A stretch of 64,000 bases of DNA, taken from a virus. Below, piece by piece: positions 61,892 to 64,000 of the stretch. The DNA lies in the IMG/VR virus record IMGVR_UViG_3300047510_000533, positions 1-64,000 of that record. One strand, written 5' to 3'. The position numbers and the translations under genes were made by a program. How positions within the stretch are numbered: position 1 is the first letter of the stretch; the number at the start of each line of letters is the position of its first letter. Under the pieces are notes generated by a model. The model did not search any database and was not told the origin of the DNA. It worked only from the letters and a program-made list of their open reading frames with translations.

Positions 61892-62302
61892 TTAAACTTC
61901 TAATGCTCTTCTAAAAATTAATTCTTGTTTACTGAATGCTTCAATTTCCCAAGGTTGATTGAGATATTTTGTTTTACGGGTGTAACGCTGGCCTTGCCAA
62001 TAGTTTACACCTTTAACTGTTTTAAGAATCCCTTTGGCCAGTTGTTTGACATGAACCATTTCATGTGCTAAAGTTACTCCCATTCTTTCAAATGGTTGAG
62101 GTTTAATTATAACAACTAAACCACCAATGGGTTTAATATAAGCAGTTTGGCCGTCATTGCCACCTTCAATATCAGACTTGCTTACTTTAATAAACAATGT
62201 TTTACGACTGTTGTTGAGACCTAATTGTGAAATCATAGAAGGCAAAATTCCTTCTATGAATTGTTCAGTCCTTTTACTGCGAGCTTTAATGAAGTATTCC
62301 AT
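61892..62302 (-). CDS. Small zinc metallopeptidase-like protein
   Basis: A 136-aa protein with VTLAHEMVHVKQLAKG (HExxH) and a downstream WEIEAFSKQE that could give the third zinc ligand, the same layout as the peptidase half of the 564-aa fusion at 2209-3903. GQRYTRKTKYLNQPWE is a conserved-looking block. This single-domain form is early, driven by its own sigma70 promoter; no clear RBS is visible in its 27-nt leader. Substrate unknown. Confidence 0.78.
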   Translation of the reverse strand: MEYFIKARSKRTEQFIEGILPSMISQLGLNNSRKTLFIKVSKSDIEGGNDGQTAYIKPIGGLVVIIKPQPFERMGVTLAHEMVHVKQLAKGILKTVKGVNYWQGQRYTRKTKYLNQPWEIEAFSKQELIFRRALEV

Positions 62303-62328
62303 ATTTGATTTTTATTTGGTAGTAATAT

Positions 62329-62357
62329 ATTTTACAGTCAAACAACTGTTATGTCAA
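62329..62357 (-). promoter_or_regulatory. Sigma70 promoter
   Basis: Minus-strand TTGACA (62352-62357), 17-bp spacer, TAAAAT (62329-62334), upstream of ATG 62302. Confidence 0.82.
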
Positions 62358-62377
62358 TGAAATTTTACAGAATAATT

Positions 62378-62842
62378 TCAGATAGCATGCCAAATTTCTT
62401 TAAAACCTTCTTCTTCAGTGGGCATTTGAAAATTTTCAATCATATCTAAAATTACATTTGGTGGTATTTCTTTACCTGGTCGATTGGCTAATCTTCTTGT
62501 TAGTTCTCCATGATCTGGAGTACCAAATACTATAGCAATATGTTCATAGTCCGGTAACATATTAAATTTACGAGCACGACTTTTAACAGTAGTGCTAGTT
62601 TGATCCCAAATAATATCTTGTTTAGAATCTCTTGCTAGTTTAACATGTTCGGCCATAATGTTGACTGCTTTGGGCATGTATTCTTCAAATATTTCAGAAT
62701 ATGTTTTTCCTTGGCGTTTTGCTTCAAGGTCAACCCAAGCATCGGTGCTAATGTAAGCACAATCATTAGTCCATAATTGGTTAGCGACCCAGGTAGATTT
62801 TCCACTACCTGGGACTCCTACTAATTGATAACACCTTGGCAT
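62378..62842 (-). CDS. P-loop kinase (polynucleotide kinase-like)
   Basis: A 154-aa kinase with GVPGSGKSTWVAN (Walker A, about 8-16), STDAWVD and the IIWDQTSTTVKSRARKF motif typical of the 5'-kinase domain of T4 Pnk and similar small kinases. LTRRLANRPGKEIP provides the lid arginines. It lacks the phosphatase half of T4 Pnk. It probably phosphorylates nucleic-acid ends or small molecules. It follows the phosphoesterase gene by one base. Confidence 0.83.
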   Translation of the reverse strand: MPRCYQLVGVPGSGKSTWVANQLWTNDCAYISTDAWVDLEAKRQGKTYSEIFEEYMPKAVNIMAEHVKLARDSKQDIIWDQTSTTVKSRARKFNMLPDYEHIAIVFGTPDHGELTRRLANRPGKEIPPNVILDMIENFQMPTEEEGFKEIWHAI

Positions 62843-62843
62843 A

Positions 62844-63449
62844 TCACATCACCGGTCCATTTCCGTTGCGAAAACCCACTTCACCGCCTTCGGCTTCGAT
62901 ACGCTTGATAACGTCTTCGAACAAGATAGGAGCAAAGTCAGGTGTTTGCTCTACGCATACGCAATGATATCTAGGATCGATCTCATCGCTGTATAATATA
63001 GCGCCTGTCCTAGCATCAACACCTCGAGCCTTCTTAACTCTGTTAGAGTGTAAGTGACCGTGTATATTACAACCAAACCTACCAAGACTTGCTTCGTGGA
63101 CAGGAATATGACTTAAAATAAGTCCATTCATCACGTGGTAGGCACGTAATTCTCTAAAGTACATCCTGTACTCGTCATCGCGGAAGATGTCGTGGTTACC
63201 ACGGATTAAGACCTTGTCACCGTTTAAGCGAGCTAATGTAGACATAGCCTTGCGGTTAATAACTACATCACCTAAATGGTAAACTTTGTCTGTGGGCTTG
63301 ACTCTTTCGTTCCAAGCCTTGATCATTGCTTCGTCCATTTCCGCAGGATCATCCCAAGGACGTAACTTTGTTACACCATCATCTCGAGTGAAACGGCACA
63401 CGCCTGCGTGGCCGAAGTGCGTATCACTCACTAAAAATACGCTAGGCAT
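62844..63449 (-). CDS. Metallophosphoesterase
   Basis: A 201-aa calcineurin-like phosphoesterase with SDTHFGHAG, YHLGDVVIN, IRGNHDIFRD, ILSHIPVHE and NIHGHLHSNR, the full dinuclear-metal motif set. This small form is common in phages; the substrate is unknown. It directly precedes the kinase gene, and a kinase-phosphatase pair may act in end healing, which is inferred. SD AAAGGAGG is strong. Confidence 0.9.
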   Translation of the reverse strand: MPSVFLVSDTHFGHAGVCRFTRDDGVTKLRPWDDPAEMDEAMIKAWNERVKPTDKVYHLGDVVINRKAMSTLARLNGDKVLIRGNHDIFRDDEYRMYFRELRAYHVMNGLILSHIPVHEASLGRFGCNIHGHLHSNRVKKARGVDARTGAILYSDEIDPRYHCVCVEQTPDFAPILFEDVIKRIEAEGGEVGFRNGNGPVM

Positions 63450-63464
63450 AGTGCCCTCCTTTCT

Positions 63465-63773
63465 TTAAGCAATTAACCAATCTAAATCTTCTTTAACTTC
63501 AATACTTTCGCTACCATCGTATTCGTGAATACGAAATAGTGTACCTTCAGAAATCCATTTAACAGTTAGGTCATCTAAACCCCCTGTGTAGATTTCAGGA
63601 TATTTCATGGCTATGTAAGTTTCCAATTTAGCCATATCCTTTTTTTCAACACAATCTACAATCATAGGATCAAAAACAATTTCTGGATGTTCTTGATTCC
63701 AACTGTACCAACCTGCTCCAAAACCTGGAGAAAACAATATAGCAACTTTACCATCACGAATGACTTTTTCCAT
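63465..63773 (-). CDS. Conserved T4-like phage protein
   Basis: Start chosen at ATG 63771-63773 (MEKVIRDGKVAILFSPGFGAGW) by TAATG coupling to the upstream stop. The 102-aa product has ILFSPGFGAGWYSWN at the N-terminus and TVKWISEGTLFRIHEYDGSE near the C-terminus, blocks I recognise from T4-like phages. No function known. Confidence 0.72.
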   Translation of the reverse strand: MEKVIRDGKVAILFSPGFGAGWYSWNQEHPEIVFDPMIVDCVEKKDMAKLETYIAMKYPEIYTGGLDDLTVKWISEGTLFRIHEYDGSESIEVKEDLDWLIA

Positions 63774-63964
63774 TACCACTCCTCCACACCAGAGATTTCA
63801 ATATCAAAAGTTCCGCAATATCCATTTACTTCTTTCATAAATCTAATTGTAGTGATTGAACCAATACCACTAGAATTTTCTTGAAGTAATTCAAAATTTG
63901 CTACTTCGGGAAACTTTGCTAGAACATCCTGAATTTTTTCAAGGTCTTTTCTATTCAAATACAT
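63773..63964 (-). CDS. Hypothetical 63-aa protein
   Basis: A 63-aa protein with an N-terminal helix (LNRKDLEKIQDVLAKFPEVANFELLQ) and a short beta C-terminus (YCGTFDIEISGVEEW). SD GGAAAGGGAT, TAATG coupling to the next gene. No motif recognised. Upstream sequence (63965-64000) is too short to show a promoter. Confidence 0.62.
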   Translation of the reverse strand: MYLNRKDLEKIQDVLAKFPEVANFELLQENSSGIGSITTIRFMKEVNGYCGTFDIEISGVEEW

Positions 63965-64000
63965 TAAATATCCCTTTCCTGTTTTTTGCGGTTGCGACGT

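Noticed and set aside
1-64000. tRNA genes, CRISPR arrays, insertion sequences
   Set aside because: I looked in all gaps and saw no cloverleaf-like segment, no regularly spaced repeats and no transposase or terminal repeats. Gaps are all under 140 bp, which leaves little room.

Overview
This window looks like part of the genome of a large T4-like, marine-type myovirus infecting a Gram-negative bacterium. The evidence is a T4-type sliding-clamp loader ATPase, PhoH, DexA-like exonuclease and GroES-like co-chaperonin; T4-style late promoters (ATAAATA) in front of virion genes; very large baseplate/fibre proteins; and a lysis cassette with a GH19 endolysin, an i-spanin/o-spanin pair and a holin, which implies an outer membrane. 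DNA is A+T-rich and tightly packed: many genes overlap by ATGA or TAATG and no gap exceeds 140 bp. Nearly all genes are on the minus strand. The host cannot be fixed from this window. I saw no tRNA, CRISPR array, insertion sequence or attachment site.

Layout. (1) 1-7937: late-promoter block of virion-associated enzymes (M23 peptidase, HAD/metallopeptidase fusion, two unrelated nucleotidyltransferases, a ligase-like KxDG protein, small conserved proteins). Most begin with a short leader resembling T4 capsid-targeting sequences. (2) 7955-12115: proteostasis operon dnaJ-def-clpA-unknown. (3) 12175-15604: lysis cassette and two unknown late genes. (4) 15763-20908: phoH (+), then an early operon (-) with dCMP deaminase, ferredoxin, clamp loader, zinc-finger, TagD-like cytidylyltransferase, cupin, MazG-like, GroES and a truncated DnaE-like protein. 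(5) 20910-35808: baseplate/fibre proteins, including one of 3087 aa. (6) 35879-44563: small + strand genes, UV endonuclease, QueD, another fibre protein, and two + strand adhesins under a late promoter. (7) 44560-54677: early genes including ClpP, a 2OG oxygenase, a phosphoesterase, DNA ligase, translation factor IF-1 and an AbrB-like protein. (8) 54709-59496: subtilisin-like protease and collagen-like fibre. (9) 59591-63964: early genes including DexA-like exonuclease, a P-loop kinase and a phosphoesterase.

How it fits together. Early genes are driven by near-perfect sigma70 promoters (TTGACA-17-TATAAT), eleven of which I could place, all with exactly 17-bp spacers. In four of them the start codon begins exactly 7 nt after the -10 box, which predicts leaderless mRNAs. 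In two places a terminator hairpin is physically merged with the next gene's promoter. The phage carries its own ClpA and ClpP, DnaJ, GroES, peptide deformylase and IF-1, so it is equipped to reshape host translation and protein turnover. The late block at 0.8-7.9 kb reads as a kit of enzymes that could be packed inside the capsid and delivered with the DNA; this is inference from N-terminal leaders and genomic arrangement.
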